Positions 1 to 8,342 of a stretch of 34,745 bases of DNA are shown piece by piece. Source of the stretch: Clostridiales bacterium (GTDB taxonomy: Bacteria; Bacillota; Clostridia; Oscillospirales; RGIG5299); contig JAEEIO010000160.1 in NCBI GenBank assembly GCA_016281405.1, forward strand, positions 1 to 34,745, read 5' to 3'. The notes beneath the pieces were generated by a model that saw only the letters and a list, made by a program, of their open reading frames with translations, had not been told where the DNA came from and made no database searches. Every line of letters starts with the position of its first letter. The first letter of the stretch is position 1. A program made the position numbers and the translations under genes.

Positions 1-161
1 AATGATGAGCCTCCCTTCGGTCGCCATGATGATTTGCGGTTTCACCGCAAAATGATGAAATGAGTTCCGCTTCATGCGCCGAAGGCGCTCATCATTCGGC
101 GAAGCCGTTCATCATGCGCGAAAGCGCTCATCATGTGCCGCACAAGCGGAACTCATCATCG
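1..161. repeat. Array of short hairpins separated by ATGATGA (left part) and TCATCAT (right part) spacers, partly enclosed by a 13-bp inverted repeat
   Basis: Hairpins read directly: TTTGCGGT-TTC-ACCGCAAA (33-51), GCGCC-GAA-GGCGC (76-88), CGGC-GAA-GCCG (97-107), GCGC-GAAA-GCGC (116-127), GTG-CCG-CAC (135-143). Spacers ATGATGA at 2-8, 26-32, 52-58 and TCATCAT at 89-95, 109-115, 128-134, 153-159. Outer arms ATGAGTTCCGCTT (60-72) / AAGCGGAACTCAT (144-156). Confidence 0.9.
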
Positions 162-162
162 G

Positions 163-1095
163 TTATTCGGCGGTCACGCTGAGATTTTTGAAGGACATTT
201 CATGGGTGAAGTTGCCCGAGACCTCGGTGGAAATATAGAAGTTCTGAAGGGCGAGGTCGTCGGCCGTCGTATTCTCGAAGACCTTATGCTTTTTCGCGGC
301 CTCGAGCGCTTCGGCGACGACGGCTTTCAGTTCGACGGTTATCTTATGCCAGTTGCCGTCGTGCATTGAGGAGTCGAGGTAGGCCTTCATATTGGGGCAG
401 TAGATGACGGTGTCGGTGGCGCCCTCGAATCCGCTGTCGACCATAGAGGTCCTGGGAGGGATTCCGAAGCGGTCGTCGAAGACTCTGACGCCGAGCCAGA
501 TAAAGCTGCCGCAGTCATCCGACTGTTCGTTGACGTTTCTCAAAATGAAATAGATATTGGTCTGGGCGCACATAATGTTACGGTTATACTCCTCTGGCGT
601 CATGTGGTTTATAAGCCGGTCGTTTCTCGCCTCGAAGGAGAGGGTCAAGGCGTTATAATCGGTCATTTTAATGTCGTTATCGAAACGCTGTTCGAACATG
701 AGGTGGACCCACGGGTCGGAGGTTTTGGTGCGGACGGTCTCGTATTCGTTGTCGCAGTAGAGCGCGAAGTTAAGGACCGAGGCGCCGTTTTCGTCTTTAT
801 AAACGCGGACCTTTTTGCCCTCGTTTTCGTAGACGACTTCCGTGTCGCTCGATGAGACGAGGGAGTCTCTTTTCATTATGAATCGGCTGTTGTTCTGGTG
901 CATGAACCAGACGCGCTCGCCGTCGGTGGAAAAGGTCCGCAAAAAGCCTATGGACGAGCCTTTGTTGAAGAGCATGAAGCCGTTTTTGAAATCGCAGTCT
1001 TTTAACAGATTGTTCATTTTATTACCTCCGTTGCATGATGAAAGTATTAAAGCGAGGGCGGTTATTACCGTTACGAGCAGGGCTCTTTTTTTCAT
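163..1095 (-). CDS. Putative lipoprotein of unknown function
   Basis: N-terminus MKKRALLVTVITALALILSSCNGGN: basic n-region, hydrophobic core, lipobox LSSC. No family recognised for the mature part. Starts 1 nt after the upstream CDS stop. Confidence 0.85.
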   Translation of the reverse strand: MKKRALLVTVITALALILSSCNGGNKMNNLLKDCDFKNGFMLFNKGSSIGFLRTFSTDGERVWFMHQNNSRFIMKRDSLVSSSDTEVVYENEGKKVRVYKDENGASVLNFALYCDNEYETVRTKTSDPWVHLMFEQRFDNDIKMTDYNALTLSFEARNDRLINHMTPEEYNRNIMCAQTNIYFILRNVNEQSDDCGSFIWLGVRVFDDRFGIPPRTSMVDSGFEGATDTVIYCPNMKAYLDSSMHDGNWHKITVELKAVVAEALEAAKKHKVFENTTADDLALQNFYISTEVSGNFTHEMSFKNLSVTAE

Positions 1096-1096
1096 A

Positions 1097-2338
1097 TCAG
1101 TCGAGCTCCGAAACGTTTACGACGCGCGATTCCCTTCTCGCCTTCTCGGCCGCGAAGACGACCTTGTGGCTGGCGAGGCTTTCGTCGATATCGGTGAGGA
1201 TTATAGAGGGGTCGTTTTTACGGATGGCCTCGAAAAAGTTCTGAATTACGAGGAAGTCGCCGCCGCCGTGGCCGATGGCGCCCGCGGGCGGGATAACGGC
1301 GGTTTCGGCGGTGCGGTGGTCGAATTCGTTTATGACGACGGTGTTGGTGGCGAGGTTGCATTCGAGGCAGCCTTTGGTGCCGTTTACGCGCATTATGCGG
1401 TTGCCGTAGTGGAAGGCGGTGAGGGTGAGGGTCGCGGTCTCGCCTCCCTCGAACTCCATGGCGACGACCTGATGGTCGCAGACGTCGTTATCGCAGTGCC
1501 AGATGCAGCGTCCGTAGGGGCCCGTTCTGAGTTCTTCGAGTATAGAGGCCTCGTCGCTCTTGGGTAAGACTATGCTCCAGCCGTCGCGAAGATAGACTTT
1601 TAAGCAGTTATACTGGCATTCGTTTATGTGAGGACAGCCGTCCATGCAGCGCATGGGGGCGTCCTTAGGTGCGAATTCGGGTTTGAAATAGGAGAGATTT
1701 CCGAAGGAGGAGGCTTTTACGCATTTCTTGCCGAGCAGGTAGCCTATGAGGTCGACGTCGTGGCAGCATTTGGTCATGAGTATAAAGGACGATTTGCTCT
1801 CGACGGCCCAGTTGCCTCTTATGTAGGAGGAGGAGAAATGTATATCGCCTATTCCCTCTATCTGGTCGATATTCATAACGCGGCCGATTCTGCCGCTGTC
1901 GATGACGCGTTTTACATAGGAGTAGAAATTGTTATGGCGAAGCGAGTGGCAGACGCTTGCGAGGACGCCCGTTTCGCGTCTGACCTTTGCTATCTCGCGG
2001 CATTCGTCAAGCGAGACCGACATGGGTTTTTCAAGGAGGATGTTATAGCCCGCTTTCATGAGGGGGACGGCCTGGTGGATATGGTCTTTATCCATCGTCA
2101 TGACGAAGGCGGCGTCGGCGATTTTGCCGAGCTTCAAAAAGTCGTCGAGATTATCGAAGATCATATTGTCGGGAAGGCCCGTGAGCTCCTTGGCAAGGTC
2201 TCTTCTCACCTGACGGGGTTCGACTACGGCGACGACTTTGGCAAGGAGCGTCGGAGTCCCCTTGACTATTTCGTTAAAAAGTTTGCCTCGGTTTCCGAAG
2301 CCTATGATTGCTACTTTGAGTTCGCGCATTTCGTTCAT
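1097..2338 (-). CDS. Gfo/Idh/MocA family oxidoreductase with a Cys-rich insertion
   Basis: Rossmann start LKVAIIGFGNRGK, ILLEKPMSVSLDEC motif (EKP), C-terminal Gfo/Idh domain; cysteine cluster CMDGCPHINECQYNC ... CIWHCDNDVCDHQ. Confidence 0.93.
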   Translation of the reverse strand: MNEMRELKVAIIGFGNRGKLFNEIVKGTPTLLAKVVAVVEPRQVRRDLAKELTGLPDNMIFDNLDDFLKLGKIADAAFVMTMDKDHIHQAVPLMKAGYNILLEKPMSVSLDECREIAKVRRETGVLASVCHSLRHNNFYSYVKRVIDSGRIGRVMNIDQIEGIGDIHFSSSYIRGNWAVESKSSFILMTKCCHDVDLIGYLLGKKCVKASSFGNLSYFKPEFAPKDAPMRCMDGCPHINECQYNCLKVYLRDGWSIVLPKSDEASILEELRTGPYGRCIWHCDNDVCDHQVVAMEFEGGETATLTLTAFHYGNRIMRVNGTKGCLECNLATNTVVINEFDHRTAETAVIPPAGAIGHGGGDFLVIQNFFEAIRKNDPSIILTDIDESLASHKVVFAAEKARRESRVVNVSELD

Positions 2339-2361
2339 TATAGTTTCTCCTAATTATTATT

Positions 2362-3090
2362 TTATTTTTTTTCAAGCGGCGCGGGGTGTCCGCAGTCGGT
2401 GCAGTCGGTAGAATAGTCGGCCGACGGGTTATAGGCCCAGCGGACGGCGTTGCCGATTATTTTTATGATCTCGGGTATCTTATAGGTGGGGTTGGTTTCG
2501 TGACCGGGCTGAAAATAGAATATTCTGCCCGCTTCGCGAAGGAAGCAGCAGCCCGAGCGGAAGACCTCGCCTCCCGCGAACCAGCCTATGAAAACGAGGC
2601 GGTTGGGCTCGGGGATGCCGAAGGGCTCGCCGTACATCTCCTCGGCGGGGATCTCAATATAAGCGGGGACGCCTTTGGCTATCGGGTGGCCGGGGGCGAC
2701 GGTCCAGAGGCGTTCTCTGTCGGCATCGCGCCAGTTGAGTCTGCCCGAGGTGCCCATAAGCTTTAAGAAGGGCTTTGAAAGGTGAGAGGAGTGAAGAGCT
2801 ATGAAGCCCATGCCCTTTCGGACGCGGTCGGCTATCTTTTCGGCAAGGGCGTCCGGCACGTCGCCGTGATGGGCGTGGCCCCACCAGATAAGGACGTCGG
2901 TGTCTTCCAGGACGCTTTGCGGAAGGCCGCATTCGGGGTCGTCCATCGCTACGGCGCGGATCACGAAATCGTCGTTTTCTTTGGAAAGCGCTTTTTTAAG
3001 CTCGTTATGGATGCCCTCGGGGTATATGGCGGCGACCTCGGGCATTTCTTTCTCGTGGCGGTATTCGTTCCAGATAGTCACTCTAATCAT
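2362..3090 (-). CDS. ThuA-like domain protein (trehalose-utilisation type, glutamine-amidotransferase-like fold)
   Basis: MIRVTIWNEYRHEK..YPEGIH..., DVLIWWGHAHHGDV, GMGFIALHSSHLSKPF, FYFQPGHETNPTY are typical of ThuA family proteins. Confidence 0.9.
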   Translation of the reverse strand: MIRVTIWNEYRHEKEMPEVAAIYPEGIHNELKKALSKENDDFVIRAVAMDDPECGLPQSVLEDTDVLIWWGHAHHGDVPDALAEKIADRVRKGMGFIALHSSHLSKPFLKLMGTSGRLNWRDADRERLWTVAPGHPIAKGVPAYIEIPAEEMYGEPFGIPEPNRLVFIGWFAGGEVFRSGCCFLREAGRIFYFQPGHETNPTYKIPEIIKIIGNAVRWAYNPSADYSTDCTDCGHPAPLEKK

Positions 3091-3102
3091 TATAAATCCT
3101 CC

Positions 3103-4062
3103 TTATTTGAGCGTTCTTTTTGCGAACATAGCGGCGCCGATTATCCCGGCGTCGTTTCCGAGCGTCGCGCGGGCGATATGGGGTACTTCTATGATGCCGG
3201 CCCCGAAGCTGTTTTCGGCGACGTATTTTTTAATGGGGCCTATGAGCCGCTCGCCCTCGTTTGAGATGCCGCCGCCGATAAGAATTATCTGCGGGCGGAA
3301 TACGTTTGTGAGGTCTATAAGACCTTCGGAGACGTAGCTTATATATTCGTCGGTGACGGCTTTGGCGACCGGACAGCCCTGTTCGGCGGCGTTGAAAACC
3401 GTCTTGCCGTTTACCGTTTCGGCCTCGGCGACCATTTTTGCAAGCAGAGAATCGGGGTGAGCCGCCGCTTCCTCCATCGTCCGCTTTATAAGAGCGCTGG
3501 CGGAGGCGTAGGTCTCCCAGCAGCCGCGCCTGCCGCAGGAGCAGAGGTTGCCGCCGTGGTTGACGACGATGTGTCCGAGTTCGACGCCTCTTGAGCGGCC
3601 GCCCTCGTAAAGCTCGCCGTTAATGACTATTCCGCCGCCGACGCCCGTGCCGAGCGTTATCATAACTACGTCGGAATAACCTTTGGCCGCTCCCGCCACA
3701 ACTTCGCCGAGCGCGGCGCAGTTGGCGTCGTTGGAGACGGCGACGGGGCGGTTGATGCGCTTCTGTATCTCGCCCGCGAGGCAGACGTTTATCATGTCCT
3801 TAAAGTTGAAGGCGGCTATGACGGTGCCCGTCTCGGAGTCGATGACGCCGGGGCTTCCGATACCTATGGAAGCGACGTTGCTAATACTTATTCCGTATTC
3901 GGCAACGGCGCTTTCGATACATTTTATAATATTTGAAATTACCGTCTCGACGCCTTTGTCGGCCTCGGTCTTGACGGTGTATTTGTAGAGCAGTTTGCCG
4001 TAAACGCTCACTATGCCGACGGCTATCTTGGTGCCGCCGAGATCAACTCCGATGTAATACAT
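3103..4062 (-). CDS. ROK family sugar kinase (glucokinase-like)
   Basis: MYYIGVDLGGTKIAVGIV; ITLGTGVGGGIVINGELYEG; ROK zinc motif ELGHIVVNHGGNLCSCGRRGCWETYAS. Confidence 0.95.
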   Translation of the reverse strand: MYYIGVDLGGTKIAVGIVSVYGKLLYKYTVKTEADKGVETVISNIIKCIESAVAEYGISISNVASIGIGSPGVIDSETGTVIAAFNFKDMINVCLAGEIQKRINRPVAVSNDANCAALGEVVAGAAKGYSDVVMITLGTGVGGGIVINGELYEGGRSRGVELGHIVVNHGGNLCSCGRRGCWETYASASALIKRTMEEAAAHPDSLLAKMVAEAETVNGKTVFNAAEQGCPVAKAVTDEYISYVSEGLIDLTNVFRPQIILIGGGISNEGERLIGPIKKYVAENSFGAGIIEVPHIARATLGNDAGIIGAAMFAKRTLK

Positions 4063-4218
4063 AACATCCTCCGTTCGATTTCCTTTTTATTTATGTTAAC
4101 ATCATTGATTTCTTTTGTCAATACATTATAAAAATATATTTTTATAAGCTTTTTTGTGTTGACACCGCGGCTGTTTTATATTATTATTATATTATAATAT
4201 TTTTTTCGGAGGCTTATT
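4063..4218. promoter_or_regulatory. Divergent promoter region between the ROK operon (-) and the isomerase operon (+)
   Basis: Plus: TTGACA 4161-4166, N17, TATTAT 4184-4189. Minus: TTGACA (complement of 4116-4121), N17, TAACAT (complement of 4093-4098). Imperfect AT-rich dyad at 4126-4149 between the two -35 elements. Confidence 0.75.
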
Positions 4219-5184
4219 ATGGAACTCGGATTTCTGACCGTTCCCTTCAAGGAGACACCACTCAAAGAGGTGCTTCCCTATCTCAAATCTTTGGGAATAA
4301 CCGCGCTCGAGCTCGGCGCGGGCGGATACCCCGGGACGGGGCATATCGATCCCGCCAAGCTTTTGGAAAGCGAAGGCGAGAGAAAGGCGCTTTTGGCCAT
4401 GCTTTCGGAATACGGAATGAGTATTAGCGCCCTTGCCTGCCACGGCAATCCCGTGTCGCCCGACAAGGCGTTTGCCAAAGAGTCGGACGAGACTCTTAAA
4501 AATACCATACTTCTTGCCGAGAAGCTTAGCGTCAAGACCGTTATAACCTTCTCGGGCTGTCCCGCCGGCGCGCCCGGCGACAAGACGCCGTGCTGGGTGA
4601 CCTGTCCGTGGCCCGACGAATACGCCGAGGCGCTCAAATACCAGTGGAACGAGGTGCTTATTCCCTACTGGAAGAGCATGAACGCCTTCGCGGCGGCGCA
4701 CGGCGTGAGGGTCGCGCTTGAGATGCACCCCGGCTTCTGCGTTTACAACACCGAGACGATGCTTAAGCTCCGCGAGGCGGCGGGCGAAAACATAGGCGCG
4801 AACGTCGACCCGTCTCATCTTGTATGGCAGGGCATCGACGTGCCGCTCGCGATAAGGACTCTGGGTCCCGCGGTCTTCCATTTCCACGCCAAGGATACCA
4901 AGATCGACGTCCACAACACCGCTGTAAACGGCGTGCTCGACACCAAGCATTACGGAAACGAGATCGCGAGATCCTGGGTCTTCCGTTCCTGCGGCTACGG
5001 CATGACAAGAGAGAAATGGACCGAGATCTTCTCGGCTCTGAAGCTTATCGGTTACGACGGCGCGATCTCCATCGAGCACGAAGACAGCGTTATGGAGACC
5101 AAGGAAGGCCTTGAAAAAGCCGTTAAGTTCCTTTCTGACCTTATCATATACAAAGAGAAGCCCAACTCCATGTGGTGGGCCTGA
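4219..5184 (+). CDS. Sugar phosphate isomerase/epimerase family (xylose isomerase-like TIM barrel)
   Basis: LGITALELGAGGYPG, VRVALEMHPGFCVYN, NVDPSHLVWQGID, FHFHAKDTKID, GAISIEHED; RBS CGGAGG upstream of ATG. Confidence 0.92.
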   Translation: MELGFLTVPFKETPLKEVLPYLKSLGITALELGAGGYPGTGHIDPAKLLESEGERKALLAMLSEYGMSISALACHGNPVSPDKAFAKESDETLKNTILLAEKLSVKTVITFSGCPAGAPGDKTPCWVTCPWPDEYAEALKYQWNEVLIPYWKSMNAFAAAHGVRVALEMHPGFCVYNTETMLKLREAAGENIGANVDPSHLVWQGIDVPLAIRTLGPAVFHFHAKDTKIDVHNTAVNGVLDTKHYGNEIARSWVFRSCGYGMTREKWTEIFSALKLIGYDGAISIEHEDSVMETKEGLEKAVKFLSDLIIYKEKPNSMWWA

Positions 5185-5242
5185 CAGGCGGGTTTCAATA
5201 TTGTAAAGTAATTTTGCTTTATATATTATAGAGGTGTTTTTT

Positions 5243-6292
5243 GTGCATACTTTAGGCATTATCGGATTCGGCGGCGTCGCGAGGTGGCATTACGGCAATC
5301 TGAAGCCGCTTGCCGACATCATTAAGGTAAAAGGCGTTTACGATATTAACCCCGAAAAGGGCAAATACGCCGAGACCTTAGGGCTTGTAAACTACCCTTC
5401 TGCAGACGCGCTGTTTGCCGACGGGGAAATAGACATAGTTCTCGTAAGCACGCCCAATAATTTCCATAAGGAATACGTTATCCGCTCGGTAGAAGCCGGA
5501 AAGAACGTCATATGCGAAAAGCCCGTCGCCCTTTCGGTCGAAGATTTCGACGAAATGCGGGCGGCGGCAGATAAAGCGGGAAAGATATTCACCGTCCACC
5601 AGAACAGGCGGTGGGACCATGATTTCCGCATTATCAAAAAGATCTACGACGAGAATATGATAGGCAAACCCTATTATATCGAGAGCCGCGTGCAGGGAGC
5701 CAACGGCATCCCGGGAGACTGGCGTTTCCGTAAGTTTGCGGGCGGCGGTATGGTTTACGACTGGGGCGTTCATCTGCTCGACCAGATGATGTGGATGGTA
5801 AAATCGCCCGTAAAGAGCGTTTACGCCGACCTTTTCAACGTGAGGTCGCCCGAGGTCGACGACAATTTCAAGGCCATCCTCAAGTTCGAAGACGGCACCG
5901 AAGGGTTCGTGGAGGTCGACACCAACTGCTTTATTCCCCTGCCCCGCTGGCACATGTCGGGCGAGCGCGGGACGGCGGTCATCAAAAGCTTCGACTGCGA
6001 CGGCGAGATAGTAAAGGCAAATCTTATCAAAATGGAATACGAGCCGTCAATCATCTACACGGGGTCGGGCCCCACCAAAACGATGTCGCCGAGACCCAAG
6101 GAGACTATTGAGACAATCCCGCTCCCGACCGACGTCGACAGCGATATTCACAACCTTTTCCGTAATTTCCTCGACGTCATTGACGGCAAGGCGGAAAGGA
6201 TAATAAAGCTCGACGAGGTCAGGCGGGTGCTTGAGGTCATAGAAGCGATATTCGAGTCGGCGGAAAAAGGCAAGGCGGTTTCCCTTAAATAA
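5243..6292 (+). CDS. Gfo/Idh/MocA family oxidoreductase
   Basis: LGIIGFGGVARWHYGN, DIVLVSTPNNFHKE, NVICEKPVALS, GGGMVYDWGVHLLDQM. GTG at 5243 preferred over the ORF-track start at 5234 because gaggtg (5231-5236) is a plausible RBS. Confidence 0.92.
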   Translation: MHTLGIIGFGGVARWHYGNLKPLADIIKVKGVYDINPEKGKYAETLGLVNYPSADALFADGEIDIVLVSTPNNFHKEYVIRSVEAGKNVICEKPVALSVEDFDEMRAAADKAGKIFTVHQNRRWDHDFRIIKKIYDENMIGKPYYIESRVQGANGIPGDWRFRKFAGGGMVYDWGVHLLDQMMWMVKSPVKSVYADLFNVRSPEVDDNFKAILKFEDGTEGFVEVDTNCFIPLPRWHMSGERGTAVIKSFDCDGEIVKANLIKMEYEPSIIYTGSGPTKTMSPRPKETIETIPLPTDVDSDIHNLFRNFLDVIDGKAERIIKLDEVRRVLEVIEAIFESAEKGKAVSLK

Positions 6293-6299
6293 TGTTTTT

Positions 6300-6338
6300 T
6301 GCGGTCTCCCTTATGGGAGACCGCAATTTTTCTTTTTC
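6300..6338 (+). terminator. Rho-independent terminator downstream of the Gfo/Idh gene
   Basis: GCGGTCTCCC-TTAT-GGGAGACCGC (6301-6324) followed by AATTTTTCTTTTT. Confidence 0.93.
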
Positions 6339-6353
6339 GGGGCAAATTTCGTA

Positions 6354-6382
6354 TTGACAAAAGGCGTAAAATAAAATACTAT
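6354..6382 (+). promoter_or_regulatory. Sigma-A-type promoter for the amidase-GH29-GH106 operon
   Basis: TTGACA 6354-6359, 17-nt spacer, TACTAT 6377-6382, about 35 nt before the ATG at 6417. Confidence 0.8.
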
Positions 6383-6416
6383 ATAATATATAGTTTATTA
6401 TTTAGCGAGGCCGAAA

Positions 6417-8330
6417 ATGAGTTTTTTTAAGAAAGCGTCAATAATATTCTTAACGCTGCTCCTTTGCGCCGTTATGACCCTGTCGGCGGCGGCCGCAAAC
6501 TCCAAAGCCGCGGTCGACATTACGGACATGACCGTGGCGGAGCTTCAGAAAGCCGTCGACGACGGCATTATCGACTATTACACCATAACCAAGCTTTATC
6601 TCGACAGAATTACGGCCTACGGCGCGCAGTTCGGGTCCGAAAGCGGCGCTGTCATAACCATAAGTCAGACGGCGCTCGAAGAGGCTAAAGCCAAAGACGA
6701 GGAGCACAAGACGCTCGAAAGTCACAGCGATGTCTTCGGTATTCCGATAGTCGTTAAAGACAATATCGACGTCAAGGGGATGCCGACGACGGCCGCGTCA
6801 AAAGAGATGAGAGATAACTACCCCAACGACGACGCGCCCGTTATAAAGACGCTTAAGGAGCAGGGCGCGATAGTTATAGCAAAGGCCAACATGAGTTATT
6901 TCGCGATATGCGCTTACGAGTCGACCGGCTCTTACGGAAGCGTCGTGAACGCCTACGACTTATCGGCGTCTGCCTACGGCTCGTCAAGCGGGTCGTGCGT
7001 TTGCGTCGCGGCAAAGCTCGCGCCTTTGGCGCTTGGCACCGACACCAACGCCTCGCTTCGTAATCCCGCCTCGGCAAACGGCGTCGTGGCGATAAGGCCG
7101 ACCTACGGCATGCTCTCGCTTGACGGCGTTATTCCCTACGACTATTACAGAGATACCGTTGGCCCCATAGCCGCGAACGTCTACGACTGCGCCACGCTTT
7201 TGGGGGCGCTTACGGGCGACAGCGGGAAATACACGGGCGGTCTTTCGGGGACGAGTCTTGCGGGCATGAAGATTGGTATTCCGAGAGAGCTCGTTTACTC
7301 GGTCGAAAGCAAGAAGGCGACCATACCGATATTGAAATACCAGAACGACACGACGGTCGCGCTTATGAATCAGGTCGCCTCGGTCTTCGAGGCGCAGGGG
7401 GCGACGGTCGAGTGGCTCGACGGACTTGTCGACGACGATATAAACTATCTCGTTCAGATAAGCTTTTCAAACTGGACCTTCGAGCCGTGGTTCAACGAGT
7501 ATATCAAGGGGACGACCGGAAAGATAAGAAAGTTTTCGCAGCTTGCCGCAAAGTCGAGTCAGCTCGACGACTACACCCTCGGGAAGACGCTCGACCAGTG
7601 CAAAGACAGGCTCGATAAAAATATGGCAAACGCCCAGAGGGTGAAAGACCGCATAGACTCCTATTTCGCGAAATACGGCCTTGACGCCATAGTATATCCG
7701 ACCATGCAGACGACGGTGCAGAAGTCGAAGTCTGTGCTTTCGAGCTATTATTCAAACGCCTTTCTGCTGGCGCCGACCTGCCGTTACCCCGCCCTCTCGA
7801 TGCCGATGGGCACCGACGAGAACGGACTTCCGATGGGCTTCGACATCATGTGTCAGGCCGACGGCGAGCAGACGATCTTCAAGATAGCCTACGCCTACGA
7901 GCAGGTGGCGACGAAGATACCCGCGACGACGCTTGCGCCCGCGCTTTACACCGTGCCTCAGAACGTCGAGATCCTCAAGAAGCTCTATTTTGAAGAGCTT
8001 CCCGAGCGAACCGAGGAGCGCTCCGACAGCGTCTACGGCAAGGTCACCGAGGCGCACGACGATATTGCCAAGTTTTTCAAGGAATACGACAGCTGCGCCG
8101 ACCCCGACAAGGAGTCGTTGACTCTTATTGACAATTACAAGGGCGCGGTGCTCGAATACAGACAGTATCAGGATAATTTGAGACGTCAGCACAGTATAAT
8201 GGTGTTCATTATCGTCTTCGTCGCGATCATCGTGCTTCTGACGGTGGGTTACGTTTTCTTTACCGCGGCGAGAAGGAAAAACCGCAAGGCGAAGGCGAGA
8301 ATGAATAATACCAGAAGATACAGAAGATAA
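6417..8330 (+). CDS. Amidase-signature family protein, signal peptide plus C-terminal membrane anchor
   Basis: Signal MSFFKKASIIFLTLLLCAVMTLSAAAAN; amidase-signature Lys region IPIVVKDNIDVKGMPTTAAS, Ser region GSSSGSCVCVAAKLAPLALGTDTNASLRNPAS; C-terminal TM IMVFIIVFVAIIVLLTVGYVFF followed by a basic tail. Confidence 0.92.
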   Translation: MSFFKKASIIFLTLLLCAVMTLSAAAANSKAAVDITDMTVAELQKAVDDGIIDYYTITKLYLDRITAYGAQFGSESGAVITISQTALEEAKAKDEEHKTLESHSDVFGIPIVVKDNIDVKGMPTTAASKEMRDNYPNDDAPVIKTLKEQGAIVIAKANMSYFAICAYESTGSYGSVVNAYDLSASAYGSSSGSCVCVAAKLAPLALGTDTNASLRNPASANGVVAIRPTYGMLSLDGVIPYDYYRDTVGPIAANVYDCATLLGALTGDSGKYTGGLSGTSLAGMKIGIPRELVYSVESKKATIPILKYQNDTTVALMNQVASVFEAQGATVEWLDGLVDDDINYLVQISFSNWTFEPWFNEYIKGTTGKIRKFSQLAAKSSQLDDYTLGKTLDQCKDRLDKNMANAQRVKDRIDSYFAKYGLDAIVYPTMQTTVQKSKSVLSSYYSNAFLLAPTCRYPALSMPMGTDENGLPMGFDIMCQADGEQTIFKIAYAYEQVATKIPATTLAPALYTVPQNVEILKKLYFEELPERTEERSDSVYGKVTEAHDDIAKFFKEYDSCADPDKESLTLIDNYKGAVLEYRQYQDNLRRQHSIMVFIIVFVAIIVLLTVGYVFFTAARRKNRKAKARMNNTRRYRR

Positions 8331-8342
8331 CGGTGTAAAGAT

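Noticed and set aside
1-161. CRISPR-like array
   Set aside because: The constant part is only 7 nt, the variable parts are self-complementary stems of 9-19 nt, and the linker flips orientation. No cas genes in the window.
842-2353. Plus-strand ORFs of 241 aa (842-1567 and 1628-2353)
   Set aside because: Antisense to the lipoprotein and Gfo/Idh genes; no motifs.
4126-4149. Perfect palindromic operator
   Set aside because: On careful reading the two halves differ in length (5 A versus 7 T), so it is only an imperfect AT-rich dyad. Kept as a low-confidence remark, not an operator call.
4192-5259. 355-aa minus-strand ORF opposite the sugar isomerase gene
   Set aside because: Shadow ORF. The plus-strand frame has clear family motifs, RBS and promoter; the antisense translation shows no recognisable motifs and results from the GC-rich codon bias.
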